From: Chitinophagaceae bacterium
Lineage (GTDB): Bacteria > Bacteroidota > Bacteroidia > Chitinophagales > Chitinophagaceae
Direction: 5' to 3'
NCBI GenBank assembly: GCA_025933775.1
Contig: JAICZH010000014.1
Location: 1-45,799, forward strand
Length of the DNA stretch: 45,799 bases
In this document: one piece after another, positions 13,671-22,141 of the stretch
How positions within the stretch are numbered: the first letter of the stretch is position 1
How the letters are laid out: each line of letters starts with the position of its first letter
Notes under the pieces: generated by a model
The model's input: only the letters and a program-made list of their open reading frames with translations
Database searches by the model: none
Told to the model about the DNA's origin: nothing
Position numbers and translations under genes: made by a program

Positions 13671-15082
13671 GTTCAAAAAAAATTTTTACAATTATTTTCA
13701 GCGCTTTGTTTTGTACAACAGGTTTTGCAGTACATGCACAGCAAAACAATGTTCCTGCAATTAATACATTCACAGCAAAGCAAGCCGTAGATTATGCCAT
13801 GAAAAATGCAGTGTTGGTAAAAAATGCATTGATAGATATTGAGCTGCAAAGGCAAACCAACAAAGAAGTAACTGCTGCGGCTTTGCCTCAAATAACGGGA
13901 AGCGGCGCCTTAAATTATAATCCTAATGTAGCGGTGCAATCTTTCCCAAATTTTATTGCAGCTGGTACTTACGGCGTTCTTGTTCAAAATAATGTAAAAA
14001 ATGGAAATGGCGATCCCATTGTGGCTCCTTCTGATTTTGGATTTATAAATGCAGCCTTCGGCTCAAAATATTCCTGGAGCGGTGGTATAGACCTGAAGCA
14101 GCTTTTATTTGACGGTCAGGTTTTCGTTGGCCTGATGGCGCGTAATGAAACGATCCATAATGCTGAGCTTGCTGCCGATGTTACTAAAGAACAAATTAAA
14201 GCAAACGTTTATAAAATTTATTATCAGTTGGTAGTTGGGCAAAGGCAAATAGGAACCATTAATGCCAATATTGATACTTATGAAAAATTGCTTCACGATA
14301 CAAAAGAAATTTATAAAAACGGCTTCGCCGAAAAATTAGACGTTGATAAAGTGCAAGTGCAATTGAATAATTTAAGTACACAAAAATTAAAATCGCAAAA
14401 TCAAATTGATGCAGGAATGGCCGGATTAAAATTTTTAATGAATATGCCGCAGCAGGATAGTCTTGTGTTGGCGGATACTTTATCAGATGAAGAATTAAAA
14501 TCAAATATCCTGGATGAAAATTATAATTATGAAGACCGGAAAGAATTTCAACAACTGCAATCTCTAATAAAATTGGATGAATACAATGTAAGAAGATATA
14601 AGCTGAGCAAAATTCCTACATTATCTTTCTCTGCCAATTACAGCAAGAGCGCACAGCGGCAAGAGTTCGATTTTTTTAAAGGCCCATATTTCACTTCTTC
14701 ATTTGTAGCGCTGCATTTAGACGTTCCTATTTTTTTAGGAGGTGCTACCAATGCAAAAATTGCAGAAGCAAAATTGAATCTTCTAAAAACAAATAATAAT
14801 CTTGATCAATTAAAATCTTCTATTGATAATGATGTGGCGCAATCAAGAATTAATATGAAATCAGCCATGATAACAATGGACAGCCAAAAGAAAAATATTG
14901 AGCTTGCTGAAAATGTTTATAACACAACCAAATTAAAATATGAACAGGGACTCGGCAGCAACCAGGAAATAAGCCAGGCTCAGGCCGATTTGGTAACCGC
15001 TCAAAATAATTATTACAGCTCACTGTATGATGCAATCATTGCAAAAATTAATTTCTTACAGGCAGCAGGTAAACTTCAATAA
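13667..15082 (+). CDS. TolC family outer-membrane channel of an RND efflux system
   Basis: A 471-residue exported protein. The signal peptide ends near HAQ at about residue 25. Two internally similar halves contain long amphipathic helices rich in Gln, Asn and Ala with OEP-family patterns (AVDYAMKNAVLVKNA, ALPQITGSGAL; later LNLLKTNNNLDQLKSSIDND, YEQGLGSNQEISQAQ and DLVTAQNNYYSSLYDAIIAK). Three copies of such a protein form a beta-barrel and periplasmic tunnel through which the RND pump expels its substrates. It overlaps the regulator upstream and is 36 bases ahead of the adaptor gene. It is the normal length for the family. Confidence 0.93.
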   Translation: MSSKKIFTIIFSALFCTTGFAVHAQQNNVPAINTFTAKQAVDYAMKNAVLVKNALIDIELQRQTNKEVTAAALPQITGSGALNYNPNVAVQSFPNFIAAGTYGVLVQNNVKNGNGDPIVAPSDFGFINAAFGSKYSWSGGIDLKQLLFDGQVFVGLMARNETIHNAELAADVTKEQIKANVYKIYYQLVVGQRQIGTINANIDTYEKLLHDTKEIYKNGFAEKLDVDKVQVQLNNLSTQKLKSQNQIDAGMAGLKFLMNMPQQDSLVLADTLSDEELKSNILDENYNYEDRKEFQQLQSLIKLDEYNVRRYKLSKIPTLSFSANYSKSAQRQEFDFFKGPYFTSSFVALHLDVPIFLGGATNAKIAEAKLNLLKTNNNLDQLKSSIDNDVAQSRINMKSAMITMDSQKKNIELAENVYNTTKLKYEQGLGSNQEISQAQADLVTAQNNYYSSLYDAIIAKINFLQAAGKLQ

Positions 15083-15118
15083 AAATAAAATTTATAACTA
15101 ACTATCAAATTATAAACA

Positions 15119-16345
15119 ATGCAAAAAATATTAAAATTAAGTATGCTCATTGTGTTTCTTGCTTTCGTTATTTCCTGCGGTGATACTGAAAAGAAAGAAA
15201 AAACTGCCAACACATTAAGCGATAAAAAAACTGAGCTTGCAAAACTTAAGGCCGATCAATCAAAGCTGAATGATAAAATAAATGCATTAGAAAAAGATAT
15301 TGCCAAACTTGATACCAGCGCTGCTTCTCAGCAAAAGGCAAAGCTGGTAGCGCTTGCGCCCATTGCGTTACAGGAGTTTAATCATTATCTCGATTTGCAG
15401 GGAACCGTTGATAACAAAAATGTTTCTTACATAACGCCAAGCGGGCAAGGCGGACAAATAAAAGCGATTTACGTAAAACAGGGAGATCACGTAAGAAAAG
15501 GTCAGCTTGTTTTAAAATTGGATGATGCCGTTGCTGCGCAAAATGTTCTTGCAGTGAAGCAACAATTAGGAAGTGTAAAAGCGCAACTTGATTTGGCTAA
15601 ATCAGTTTATCAACGTCAGAAAAATCTTTGGGACCAACACATCGGCACCGAAGTGCAATTGCTGCAGGATAAAACAAATGTTGAGTCTTTGGAAAATCAA
15701 TTAAAAACAATTCAGGCGAATATAGCGGCAGCGCAAGCACAGGCCAATCAAAGTAACGTGTATAGCAATGTGAATGGAACTGTGGATGAAGTTACCGCTC
15801 ATGTGGGTGAATCATTTAATGGCAATCCATTAACCGGCGGTTACATAAAAATTGTGAATAATGCCGATATGAAAATTACGGTAACTATTCCTGAAAATTA
15901 TGCAAGCAAAGTGAGCAAAGGTTCAAAAGTGCAAGTGCAAATTCCTGATGTAAATAAATCTTTTAACGGAACTATTTCTTTCATAAGCCAAACCATTGGC
16001 ACTAACTCACGCGGATTCACTGCAGAAATAAAAGTGCCATCTTCATTAAACTTAAAACCCAACCAGGTGGCCATTGTAAAAATTCTGGATTATTCAGTTC
16101 CGAGCACAGTGGTTATTAATGTAAACACATTGCAAACAGATGAGCAGGGAAAATTTGTATTGGTAGCTGCAAAAGAAGGCGATAAGATGATTGCCAGAAA
16201 AAGGCAGGTAGAAACAGGCGAATTATCAGGCGACCAAATTGAAATAAAAAGTGGTTTAAAACCCGGCGATGAATTAATCACCGAAGGGTATCAATCTATT
16301 TATGACGGGCAGTTGATAACAACTACTGCTCAATCCGCAAACTAA
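15119..16345 (+). CDS. RND efflux periplasmic adaptor (membrane fusion lipoprotein)
   Basis: A 408-residue adaptor linking pump and channel. A signal peptide with lipobox VISC (Cys20) anchors it to the membrane. A charged coiled-coil follows at about 33-70, then a lipoyl-like half (GGQIKAIYVKQGDHVRKGQL at about 110-130), a helical hairpin (about 140-205), the second lipoyl half (NVNGTVDEVTAHVGESF), a beta-barrel domain, and a membrane-proximal end with GDQIEIKSGLKPGDELITEG. The extra N-terminal coiled coil is common in Bacteroidota adaptors. Its stop codon TAA lies within the first of two tandem copies of the dispersed 25-bp motif, which fill the 52-base gap to the pump gene. Confidence 0.93.
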   Translation: MQKILKLSMLIVFLAFVISCGDTEKKEKTANTLSDKKTELAKLKADQSKLNDKINALEKDIAKLDTSAASQQKAKLVALAPIALQEFNHYLDLQGTVDNKNVSYITPSGQGGQIKAIYVKQGDHVRKGQLVLKLDDAVAAQNVLAVKQQLGSVKAQLDLAKSVYQRQKNLWDQHIGTEVQLLQDKTNVESLENQLKTIQANIAAAQAQANQSNVYSNVNGTVDEVTAHVGESFNGNPLTGGYIKIVNNADMKITVTIPENYASKVSKGSKVQVQIPDVNKSFNGTISFISQTIGTNSRGFTAEIKVPSSLNLKPNQVAIVKILDYSVPSTVVINVNTLQTDEQGKFVLVAAKEGDKMIARKRQVETGELSGDQIEIKSGLKPGDELITEGYQSIYDGQLITTTAQSAN

Positions 16346-16365
16346 CGGTAAAGCATACACGAAAA
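16341..16365 (+). repeat. Dispersed 25-bp motif, copy d1 (tandem)
   Basis: ACTAACGGT, AAA, GCATACACGAAAA: a perfect copy that includes the stop codon of the adaptor gene (16343-16345). It shares its last A with copy d2, so the two are head-to-tail at a 24-base period. Confidence 0.85.
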
Positions 16366-16389
16366 CTAACAGTCAAGCATACACGAAAA
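16365..16389 (+). repeat. Dispersed 25-bp motif, copy d2 (tandem)
   Basis: ACTAACAGT, CAA, GCATACACGAAAA. One change from consensus in the left half. It ends 8 bases before the ATG of the pump gene, so the entire adaptor-pump spacer is built from copies d1 and d2. Confidence 0.85.
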
Positions 16390-16397
16390 TATATTTT

Positions 16398-19300
16398 ATG
16401 AGCGTAAAGGAAAATATAAAAGAAAGATTCAAACAATTTAAACCAACGAGTTGGGCAATCGGTAATAAAACTACCATTTATCTCGCGATTGTTTTTATTT
16501 CTATAATAGGCATTTTCCAGTTTCTTACTTTGCCAAAAGAACAATTTCCCGATATTGTTATTCCTACCATTTTTGTGCAAACAACTTATGTGGGCAACTC
16601 GCCGCGGGATATTGAAAACCTGGTAACACGCCCGATAGAAAAGCAATTGAAAGGAATTACCGGCGCTAAAATAAATAAGATAACCAGTACTTCTTACCAG
16701 GATTTTTCTGCGATAACAGTTGAATATAATACTGATGTAAAAACAGAAGTGGCGCTGCAAAAAACAAAAGATGCGGTTGATAAAGCAAAAATTGATTTAC
16801 CCACCGATCTTACTTCCGAACCTAATGTGCAGGAAGTAAGCTTCAGTGAATTTCCTATCATGTTTGTAAATTTTAGTGGTGATTATAATATGATAAGCCT
16901 GAAGAAATTTGCTGATGATGCTAAAGATAAATTAGAAGAGCTTAGCCAAATTTCAAGAGTAGATATAGTGGGCGCTCCCGAAAGAGAATTTCAAATTAAT
17001 GTGGACAATTATAAAATGCAAAGCGCCAATGTTACATTCGACGATATTGCCAATGCGGTGCAAAGAGAAAATGTAGATATATCCGGCGGTTTGCTTGAAG
17101 TAGGCAATATGAAACGGACTTTGCAAATAAGAGGTCAGTTTAAAAATGCTTTTGATATTTCAAAAATAATTATTCGCAATACTTATGGAGAGCCTATTTA
17201 TTTAAAAGATATTGCAACAATAAAAGACACAGTAAAAACCAGCGAAAGCTATGCAAGATTAAATGGGAAAAATGTTGTTACATTAAACATCATTAAGCGT
17301 GCCGGCGAAAATTTAATTGAAACTTCTGATGATGTAAAGAAAGCCGTTGCGGGAATGAAAGGCAACATTTTACCTTCCAATTTAAATGTAGTGATTACAG
17401 GCGATCAAAGTCAATCCACCAGAACTTCTTTTAATGATTTGGTAAACTCTATTGTTATCGGCTTTGTGCTCGTGCTTTTGATTCTGATGTTTTTTATGGG
17501 AGTAACCAATGCATTTTTCGTTGCACTGTCAGTTCCATTGTCCATGTTTGTTGCATTTTTATTTTTGCCTGGTGCAGATATTATTGTTGGCTCTCACGTT
17601 ACTTTAAATTTTATTGTTCTGTTTGCACTGCTCTTTGGCTTGGGCATTATTGTAGATGACGCCATTGTGGTGATTGAAAATACGCACCGCATTTTTACAG
17701 AAAATAAAGGAAGGCTTTCGCCTGCGCGATCGGCAAAGATGGCTGCCGGTGAGGTTTTCGTGCCGGTGCTTGCAGGAACACTTACCACATTGGCCCCGTT
17801 TTTTCCATTGCTTTTCTGGCCCGGAATTATTGGTAAGTTCATGATTTATTTGCCTACGATGCTCATCTTTACATTAACCGCATCGCTGATAGTTGCTTTT
17901 ATTATGAACCCGGTTTTTGCAGTTGATTTTATGAGCCATACTGATGATGAAACGGTGCAAAGAAAATCAACTGTTTTCAGAAGCCCTGCATTTTGGGTTC
18001 CTTTGGGCGTGGGTATTTTTTTCGATTTAATTCACGTAACTTTTTTAGGAAACCTGCTCATCTTTTTTTCATTCCTGGTTATTTTAAATCGCTATGTTTT
18101 TGACGGGTTGATTCATAAATTTCAAAATAAAGCATTGCCGGCAATCATGCGCCGTTATGAACAATTATTAAGATGGGCGCTAAATGGATGGAAGCCTGTA
18201 TGGTTGTTGCTGGGAACTTTTGCGTTACTCATTTTTTCATTTGTATTATTTAGTGTAAGAAACGTTCCTGTGGTTTTCTTTCCCAAAGGCGATCCTAATT
18301 TTATTTATGTTTATTTAAAATTGCCTGTTGGTACCAATGTTGATTACACTGATTCCATTACAAATGATATAGAAAAAAAAGTCACCCGTGTGCTTGATGG
18401 TCCTCAGGGAAAACCTAATCCAATTGTGGAAAGTATTATTTCCAATGTTGCAGTTGGGGCATCCGATCCTAACAGTGGCGATCGCAGCACCCAGCCAAAC
18501 CTTGGCCGGGTGCAGGTTTCATTTGTAGAATATGAAAAACGTCATGGCGTTTCCACATCGCCTTATCTGGATTCAATACGAAGTACATTAAAAGGAATTC
18601 CCGGCGCAGAAATTTCCGTTGCGCAGGAACAGGACGGCCCGCCAACGGAACCGCCAATCAATATTGAAGTAGCAAGTGAAGATTTTGACAAATTAACTTC
18701 CACTGCAAAAAACTTAAAAAATTATTTAGATAGTTTACAAATACCGGGCATTGAAGAATTAAAGTTGGATGTTGATCTTACCAATCCTGAAATTACTCTT
18801 AAAATAAATCGGGAACGTGCGCAAATAGAAGGTGTTTCCACTGCACAAATTGGGCAGCAAATTCGTACCGCTTTGTTTGGAAGAGAAGCTTCTAAAATAA
18901 AAATCGGTGAAGATGAATATAAAATTCAAATAAGAAATGATGAGCTGCAGCGTAAAAGTCTTTCTGAATTATTGAATATGAAAATTGTTTTCAGAGACCA
19001 GAATGCAGGCGGCGCTGTAAAGCAAGTTCCGATTACTTCGCTTGTGGATGTAGATTATACCAGCACTTACGGAAGTATTAAACGAAAAAATGTAAAGCGG
19101 GTTATTACATTAGTTTCAAATGTGCTCAATGGATATACGCCTACGGGAGTGAATGAAAAAATAAAAACTGCCATTGATAATTTTAATCAAAAACCAGTCG
19201 GCGTTACCATTACACAAACTGGCGAAGGAGCACAACAGGCAGAGACCGCATCATTTCTCGGAAAAGCATTAATGATTGCTTTGATGCTTATTTTATTCAT

Positions 19301-20411
19301 ACTCGTGTTGCAATTTAATTCGGTGAGTAAATCAGTTATTATTCTTACTGAAATTATTTTTAGTGTGATTGGCGTTTTGTTAGGCTTTGCCATTACGGGA
19401 ATGGAAGTATCTACCGTAATGACGGGTATTGGAATTGTAGGCCTGGCGGGCATTGTAGTGAAGAACGGAATATTGGTAATTGAATTTGCCGATGAATTGC
19501 GTGCACGCGGAATGAAAACGCGGGAAGCCGTTATCAAAGCCGGTAAAACAAGAATTATTCCGGTAATGCTTACTGCATTGGCGGCCATACTTGCATTGCT
19601 TCCTTTGGCAATCGGTTTCAATATTAATTTCGTTACCATGTTTGCCGATCTCAATCCGCATATTTTCTTTGGCGGGGATAGCGTTGTTTTCTGGAAGCCG
19701 CTTTCATGGACGATTATATTTGGACTTGCCTTTGCATTTTTTATGACGCTGATAATTGTGCCCAGCATGTATTTGATTGCAGAAAGATTAAGACGCCCCA
19801 TGCGCAGGCAATTCGGTGGCACATGGATTTCCATGTTGGGCATTCCGCCATTAACGATAATATTTATGCCGTTGATGTTGATTACCATGTTTATTCATCG
19901 TGCAAAGGTTAAACGAAAAAGAAAAGTTGTTGGATATAATAAAAGCACAATTGAAAGGATGTCTCAAACTGAAAAACCTGCAAGCGTTGTTGCTGCTATA
20001 ACTCTTTTGAAAATTGCATTGGGAATAAACGTCATTAACGTAATCATAGGATTAATAACAAATTCTTACAGCAACCAAATGTTTATTAGTTCTTTACTGG
20101 TTGGTATACTTTCTTTTATCATAACAATACTATTCATTTATTGGTTAAACAATGGGAAAAACTGGGCAAGAACAATTTTTTTAATAATAGAAATAATCGG
20201 GAGTTTAATTTTTATATTTAGTTTGCAATTAGTATTTAAATTAAATTTTATAACTGGATTTATTTCTATTGCAATTACTGTTATTCAATTGATAGCCTTA
20301 TTTAAACTTTATTCAAAAGAAAGTAATAGTTGGTTTAAAGCGAGAAAAATTAGCAACGTCGCAATTAAAAGTGACAAAGTGAATGAAGCTTTTATTGGTA
20401 GCTGGTTTTAA
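16398..20411 (+). CDS. RND efflux permease with an extra C-terminal four-helix membrane domain
   Basis: A 1337-residue proton-driven pump of the AcrB/HAE1 type, inner-membrane part of the tripartite exporter. The opening TTIYLAIVFISIIGIFQFLT and PKEQFPDIVIPTIFV, the porter loops, the TM4 acidic pair in GLGIIVDDAIVVIENT and the TM10 Lys-Asn of GIVVKNGILVIEFADELR are all present, so proton relay residues look intact. The family normally ends near residue 1180. Here the frame continues from Met1188 into about 150 residues with four hydrophobic helices and the motif NGKNWAR, resembling a free-standing small membrane-protein family. The last residues (KVNEAFIGSWF) may be the original pump tail. 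A strong terminator follows. The drug or lipid substrate is unknown. Confidence 0.93.
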   Translation: MSVKENIKERFKQFKPTSWAIGNKTTIYLAIVFISIIGIFQFLTLPKEQFPDIVIPTIFVQTTYVGNSPRDIENLVTRPIEKQLKGITGAKINKITSTSYQDFSAITVEYNTDVKTEVALQKTKDAVDKAKIDLPTDLTSEPNVQEVSFSEFPIMFVNFSGDYNMISLKKFADDAKDKLEELSQISRVDIVGAPEREFQINVDNYKMQSANVTFDDIANAVQRENVDISGGLLEVGNMKRTLQIRGQFKNAFDISKIIIRNTYGEPIYLKDIATIKDTVKTSESYARLNGKNVVTLNIIKRAGENLIETSDDVKKAVAGMKGNILPSNLNVVITGDQSQSTRTSFNDLVNSIVIGFVLVLLILMFFMGVTNAFFVALSVPLSMFVAFLFLPGADIIVGSHVTLNFIVLFALLFGLGIIVDDAIVVIENTHRIFTENKGRLSPARSAKMAAGEVFVPVLAGTLTTLAPFFPLLFWPGIIGKFMIYLPTMLIFTLTASLIVAFIMNPVFAVDFMSHTDDETVQRKSTVFRSPAFWVPLGVGIFFDLIHVTFLGNLLIFFSFLVILNRYVFDGLIHKFQNKALPAIMRRYEQLLRWALNGWKPVWLLLGTFALLIFSFVLFSVRNVPVVFFPKGDPNFIYVYLKLPVGTNVDYTDSITNDIEKKVTRVLDGPQGKPNPIVESIISNVAVGASDPNSGDRSTQPNLGRVQVSFVEYEKRHGVSTSPYLDSIRSTLKGIPGAEISVAQEQDGPPTEPPINIEVASEDFDKLTSTAKNLKNYLDSLQIPGIEELKLDVDLTNPEITLKINRERAQIEGVSTAQIGQQIRTALFGREASKIKIGEDEYKIQIRNDELQRKSLSELLNMKIVFRDQNAGGAVKQVPITSLVDVDYTSTYGSIKRKNVKRVITLVSNVLNGYTPTGVNEKIKTAIDNFNQKPVGVTITQTGEGAQQAETASFLGKALMIALMLILFILVLQFNSVSKSVIILTEIIFSVIGVLLGFAITGMEVSTVMTGIGIVGLAGIVVKNGILVIEFADELRARGMKTREAVIKAGKTRIIPVMLTALAAILALLPLAIGFNINFVTMFADLNPHIFFGGDSVVFWKPLSWTIIFGLAFAFFMTLIIVPSMYLIAERLRRPMRRQFGGTWISMLGIPPLTIIFMPLMLITMFIHRAKVKRKRKVVGYNKSTIERMSQTEKPASVVAAITLLKIALGINVINVIIGLITNSYSNQMFISSLLVGILSFIITILFIYWLNNGKNWARTIFLIIEIIGSLIFIFSLQLVFKLNFITGFISIAITVIQLIALFKLYSKESNSWFKARKISNVAIKSDKVNEAFIGSWF

Positions 20412-20433
20412 AATTCTTCTGATAATTTTTTAT

Positions 20434-20470
20434 AAACCTGCAAGAAAATTTTCTTTGCAGGTTTTTTTTT
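20434..20470 (+). terminator. Rho-independent terminator of the efflux operon
   Basis: AAACCTGCAAGAAAA pairs with TTTTCTTTGCAGGTTT (one bulged base) and the stem is followed by a run of nine or more Ts. It starts 22 bases after the permease stop codon and is the clearest terminator in the window. Confidence 0.9.
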
Positions 20471-20484
20471 ATTTCAAACATGAA

Positions 20485-20509
20485 TATAACGGTGATGGAT
20501 ATACGCAGA
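20485..20509 (+). repeat. Dispersed 25-bp motif, copy e (variant)
   Basis: TATAACGGT, GAT, GGATATACGCAGA. The core positions are kept and the tail is CGCAGA as in copy a. It lies just beyond the efflux-operon terminator, in the same orientation. Confidence 0.6.
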
Positions 20510-20588
20510 TAATTATTTTTTATGTAAGCTGAAATATATTTTTTACAAATTATATTTTAAAAAAATTCTTACATTTAATAGAAATATA

Positions 20589-20660
20589 AGCCCGCAGGGC
20601 TGACATGATTATAGTTAAGTTATTAATTGCAAAACAAAACTCCGAAGGAGTGACATTTTT
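20589..20660 (+). repeat. Two mini-hairpin repeats with matching tails
   Basis: AGCCC-GCA-GGGCT-GACAT (20589-20606) and ACTCC-GAA-GGAGT-GACAT (20639-20656) are each a perfect 5-bp stem with a 3-base loop followed by GACAT and an AT-rich tail. The two stems differ at several positions but stay complementary. They lie in the gap before the Gfo/Idh/MocA gene and resemble short intergenic hairpin repeats common in Bacteroidota genomes. Confidence 0.55.
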
Positions 20661-20707
20661 TAAATGTAATAACACCCTTTCTTTCTTTTATTCTTTAAAA
20701 TTATTTT

Positions 20708-22114
20708 ATGCAAAAAAAACCCTCCTCCCGCAGAAACTTTTTAAAACAAATCACCGGTACTACATTGGCGCTTGGCGCAGGTTCTCTCGCTGCTTTTGCA
20801 ACAGAAGAAAAAGCAGAAGAATTTATTATCAATTATCAAAAACATTTTTCTTCTAACGATAAAATAAATGTGGCAGTAATCGGCATGGGCATTATGGGAA
20901 ACAATAATGCAGCCACTGCCGTAAAAGTTCCCGGCGTACAATTAGTGGCTGCATGTGATTTATATAAAGGAAGGCTGGAACATGCAAAAGAAATTTATGG
21001 CAACAATATTTTTACAACCAATGATTATCGAAAAATTTTAGACCGAAAAGATATTGATGCGGTAATTATTGCCACCTGCGATCAATGGCATGCACGCATT
21101 ACCAAAGCTGCTTTGCTAAGCGGCAAAAATGTGTATTGCGAGAAACCAATGGTGCATTATATAAATGAAGGCCACGATGTAATTAATGCGCGAAAAGCAA
21201 GCGGCAAAGTAATGCAGGTGGGCAGCCAGTATGTAAGCAATATTGTTTTTCAAAAAGCGCATGAATTATATAAGTCAGGCGAAATAGGAAAACTCAATAT
21301 GGTAAATGCAGTGTACGACCGGCAGGATGCGTTGGGCGCATGGGAATATACCATGCCCACCGATGCATCACCTGAAACGGTTGATTGGGACAGGTACATT
21401 GCAGGAATGCCGCATATTCCGTATGATGCAAAAAAATTTTTTTGGTGGAGAAATTATAAAGAATTTGGCACTGGCGTGGCTGGTGATTTATTCGTTCATC
21501 TTCTTTCGGGCACCCATGTAATTACCGATTCCAAAGGCCCGGAAAAAATATATGCATCAGGCCAATTGTGTTATTGGAAAGATGGCCGCAATGTGCCCGA
21601 TGTGATGACTGGAATTATGCAATATCCTGAAACGCCGGAGCATTCTCCTTTTCAATTAACCTTGCAGGTAAATTTTGTAAGCGGAACCGGCGGCTCAGAA
21701 ACTACACGCTTTGTAGGCAGCGAAGGAACTATAAATATTAATGGAGAAGGTCTTACCGTGCATCACAGCATCATGCCCGAAGCGCCTGGGATTGGCGGTT
21801 GGGATGCATTGGAAACATATCCTGAAAAGATGCAGGAAACTTTAAAAAAACAATACAACGAAAAATATACTCCCGAACAACAGAGGCGCAAAACCAAGCC
21901 AGATATAACTTACAAAGCTCCTGAAAATTTTGATTCACATCTGCAGCACCACATTAATTTTTTTGATGGCGTGCGAAAGGGTACACCAATTGTGGAAGAT
22001 GCTGTATTTGGCTTCAGGGCTGCGGCGCCGGCGCTTGCCTGCAACGAAAGTTATTTTAAGAATAAAATAATTTATTGGGATCCTGTGCAAATGAAAATAA
22101 AAGAACATGCATAA
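20708..22114 (+). CDS. Exported Gfo/Idh/MocA family oxidoreductase (Tat signal)
   Basis: A 468-residue NAD(P)-dependent sugar/polyol dehydrogenase-type protein. It begins with a twin-arginine signal (RRNFLK at residues 8-13 followed by a hydrophobic Ala/Gly-rich stretch), so it is exported folded, probably with its cofactor. The Rossmann domain follows: INVAVIGMGIMGNN, then VAACDLYKGRLEHA, and the conserved VYCEKPMVHY block, whose Lys takes part in catalysis in this family. The C-terminal half shows KEFGTGVAGDLFVHLLSG, the typical metal/substrate region of the exported subfamily. The substrate is unknown. A nitrilase-like gene follows after 27 bases, suggesting a two-gene operon. Confidence 0.9.
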   Translation: MQKKPSSRRNFLKQITGTTLALGAGSLAAFATEEKAEEFIINYQKHFSSNDKINVAVIGMGIMGNNNAATAVKVPGVQLVAACDLYKGRLEHAKEIYGNNIFTTNDYRKILDRKDIDAVIIATCDQWHARITKAALLSGKNVYCEKPMVHYINEGHDVINARKASGKVMQVGSQYVSNIVFQKAHELYKSGEIGKLNMVNAVYDRQDALGAWEYTMPTDASPETVDWDRYIAGMPHIPYDAKKFFWWRNYKEFGTGVAGDLFVHLLSGTHVITDSKGPEKIYASGQLCYWKDGRNVPDVMTGIMQYPETPEHSPFQLTLQVNFVSGTGGSETTRFVGSEGTININGEGLTVHHSIMPEAPGIGGWDALETYPEKMQETLKKQYNEKYTPEQQRRKTKPDITYKAPENFDSHLQHHINFFDGVRKGTPIVEDAVFGFRAAAPALACNESYFKNKIIYWDPVQMKIKEHA

Positions 22115-22141
22115 CCCTAAACCTTCAACTTTCATCCCTAA

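Noticed and set aside
16323-16760. A 145-codon open frame on the minus strand ending in FRVCLTVSFRVCFTVS
   Set aside because: It is antisense to the permease start; the repeated residues simply reflect the tandem 25-bp motif.
19187-19888. A 233-codon open frame on the minus strand opposite the RND permease
   Set aside because: It is antisense to conserved permease sequence, has no start signal or domain, and is explained by codon bias of the sense gene.
20605-20856. An 83-codon frame overlapping the start of the Gfo/Idh/MocA gene
   Set aside because: It overlaps the Tat signal region in another frame and has no domain; the Gfo/Idh/MocA frame is clearly the real one.
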